In this document: one piece after another, positions 8,819 through 9,056 of the stretch
Layout: every line of letters starts with the position of its first letter
Numbering within the stretch: position 1 is the first letter of the stretch
NCBI GenBank assembly: GCA_964484385.1
Contig: CAZAFV010000099.1
Coordinates: forward strand, 1 to 9,056
Length of the DNA stretch: 9,056 bases
From: Poriferisodalis sp964484385
GTDB lineage: Bacteria > Actinomycetota > Acidimicrobiia > Acidimicrobiales > Poriferisodalaceae
Direction of reading: 5' to 3'
Notes under the pieces: generated by a model
Told to the model about the DNA's origin: nothing
Database searches by the model: none
Seen by the model: only the letters and a program-made list of their open reading frames with translations
Made by a program: the position numbers and the translations under genes

Positions 8819-8847
8819 GGTCCGCGGTCAACCCATGACCGGGGACC
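8819..8847 (+). other. Leader hairpin III (11 bp with one G-G mismatch)
   Basis: GGTCC (8819-8823) pairs with GGACC (8843-8847), and CGGTCA (8825-8830) pairs with TGACCG (8836-8841). Only G8824 opposite G8842 is unpaired, and the loop is ACCCA. It is the longest stem found in the leader and could be a processing site or a structural spacer. Confidence 0.6.
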
Positions 8848-8926
8848 AACTTGTTCGTGCCGTTTCATCGGGCTCGCCTCGTGCGAACCCACATGCGACG
8901 GTGCACCAATTCCAGCCAGTCGCCGC

Positions 8927-8945
8927 GGGAAGAGGGACTTCCCTC
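8927..8945 (+). other. Leader hairpin IV
   Basis: GGGAAG (8927-8932) pairs with CTTCCC (8938-8943) around AGGGA. Alternatively GAGGG (8932-8936) pairs with CCCTC (8941-8945) around ACTT. Both stems are perfect and exclude one another. Confidence 0.45.
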
Positions 8946-8964
8946 GGATCGTGGCACAGGCTCT

Positions 8965-8999
8965 TCGATCGTGCCTGCGATCGACCGCGGCTCAGCCGC
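8965..8999 (+). other. Leader hairpin pair just before 16S
   Basis: TCGATCG (8965-8971) and CGATCGA (8978-8984) form a perfect seven-pair stem with a six-base loop. Two bases later, GCGGC (8987-8991) and GCCGC (8995-8999) form a five-pair stem around TCA. The pair ends about 20 bases before the mature 16S start, where 16S precursor processing takes place in characterised bacteria. Confidence 0.5.
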
Positions 9000-9019
9000 A
9001 CGACATCGCGGGCTTGATC

Positions 9020-9056
9020 TCGACGGAGAGTTTGATCCTGGCTCAGGACGAACGCT
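9020..9056 (+). rRNA. rrs: 16S ribosomal RNA, 5' end only
   Basis: The universal 16S beginning AGAGTTTGATCCTGGCTCAG is at 9027-9046, followed by GACGAACGCT. Placing that first base at E. coli position 8 puts the mature 5' end near 9020. GGACGAACGCT is the form found in Actinobacteria and other Gram-positives, whereas E. coli has TGAACGCT. Only about 37 of ~1,500 bases lie in the window, and the exact 5' end is inferred by alignment from memory. Confidence 0.95.

Larger units (their letters stand above)
8602..9019 (+). promoter_or_regulatory. 16S rRNA leader region (no protein gene)
   Basis: The stretch between tyrS and the 16S rRNA has no credible reading frame. It contains the downstream side of the rRNA promoter, a boxA-like element and at least five strong hairpins, which fits a transcribed, processed rRNA leader. 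I found no tRNA. The transcription start is inferred from the promoter and not seen. Confidence 0.6.

Noticed and set aside
8851..8879. TTGTTC as a second rRNA promoter
   Set aside because: After 17 bases the sequence is TCGCCT, which lacks a -10 match.
8739..9017. Small + strand reading frame of 92 codons in the leader, and - strand frames at 8608-8892
   Set aside because: Composition is that of translated structured RNA, no ribosome binding site or family match is visible, and they overlap hairpins and the rRNA leader.
8529..9019. A tRNA gene hidden in the tyrS-16S interval
   Set aside because: GGTCGAACC at 8802-8810 recalls a T-arm, but no matching acceptor stem, anticodon arm or CCA-proximal pairing surrounds it.

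Overview
The window is a high-GC, gene-dense stretch in which every gene lies on the + strand. It looks actinobacterial: ArgR is of the actinobacterial type, the order arg genes - mpg - ABC exporter - tyrS resembles the mycobacterial chromosome, start codons are often GTG, and the last bases are the 5' end of a bacterial 16S rRNA reading GGACGAACGCT. An Acidimicrobiia-like lineage is my best guess, but it rests on general resemblance and not on a search.

Layout. Bases 1-3517 are the distal part of an arginine-biosynthesis operon: argD (5' end cut off by the window), argF, argR and argH, joined by 1-4 base overlaps or a 12-base gap. argG, which sits between argR and argH in mycobacteria, is absent. 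The operon runs without a break into a 3-methyladenine-DNA glycosylase (3517-4128). A NUDIX hydrolase follows (about 4245-4808, start uncertain), with a terminator-like hairpin just before it. Then comes a small membrane protein or pair of proteins, interrupted by exactly 100 N (5049-5148). An ABC-2 type exporter made of ATPase and permease follows (5453-7215), both joins being ATGA overlaps. tyrS is at 7257-8528.

The last ~490 bases (8529-9019) hold no gene. They look like a ribosomal RNA promoter and leader: a TTGCGG-17-TAGTCT promoter, a boxA-like antitermination element and several strong hairpins, ending at the 16S rRNA start near 9020. Only 37 bases of the 16S are present.

Functionally, ArgD makes acetylornithine, ArgF converts ornithine to citrulline, ArgH releases arginine from argininosuccinate, and ArgR senses arginine. 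The glycosylase, NUDIX protein, exporter and TyrRS are housekeeping neighbours. I found no mobile element, CRISPR array, tRNA or defence system. I do not see a convincing new biological system. The points most worth checking are unusual residues in ArgF and ArgR, the missing argG, and the structured rRNA leader directly behind tyrS.
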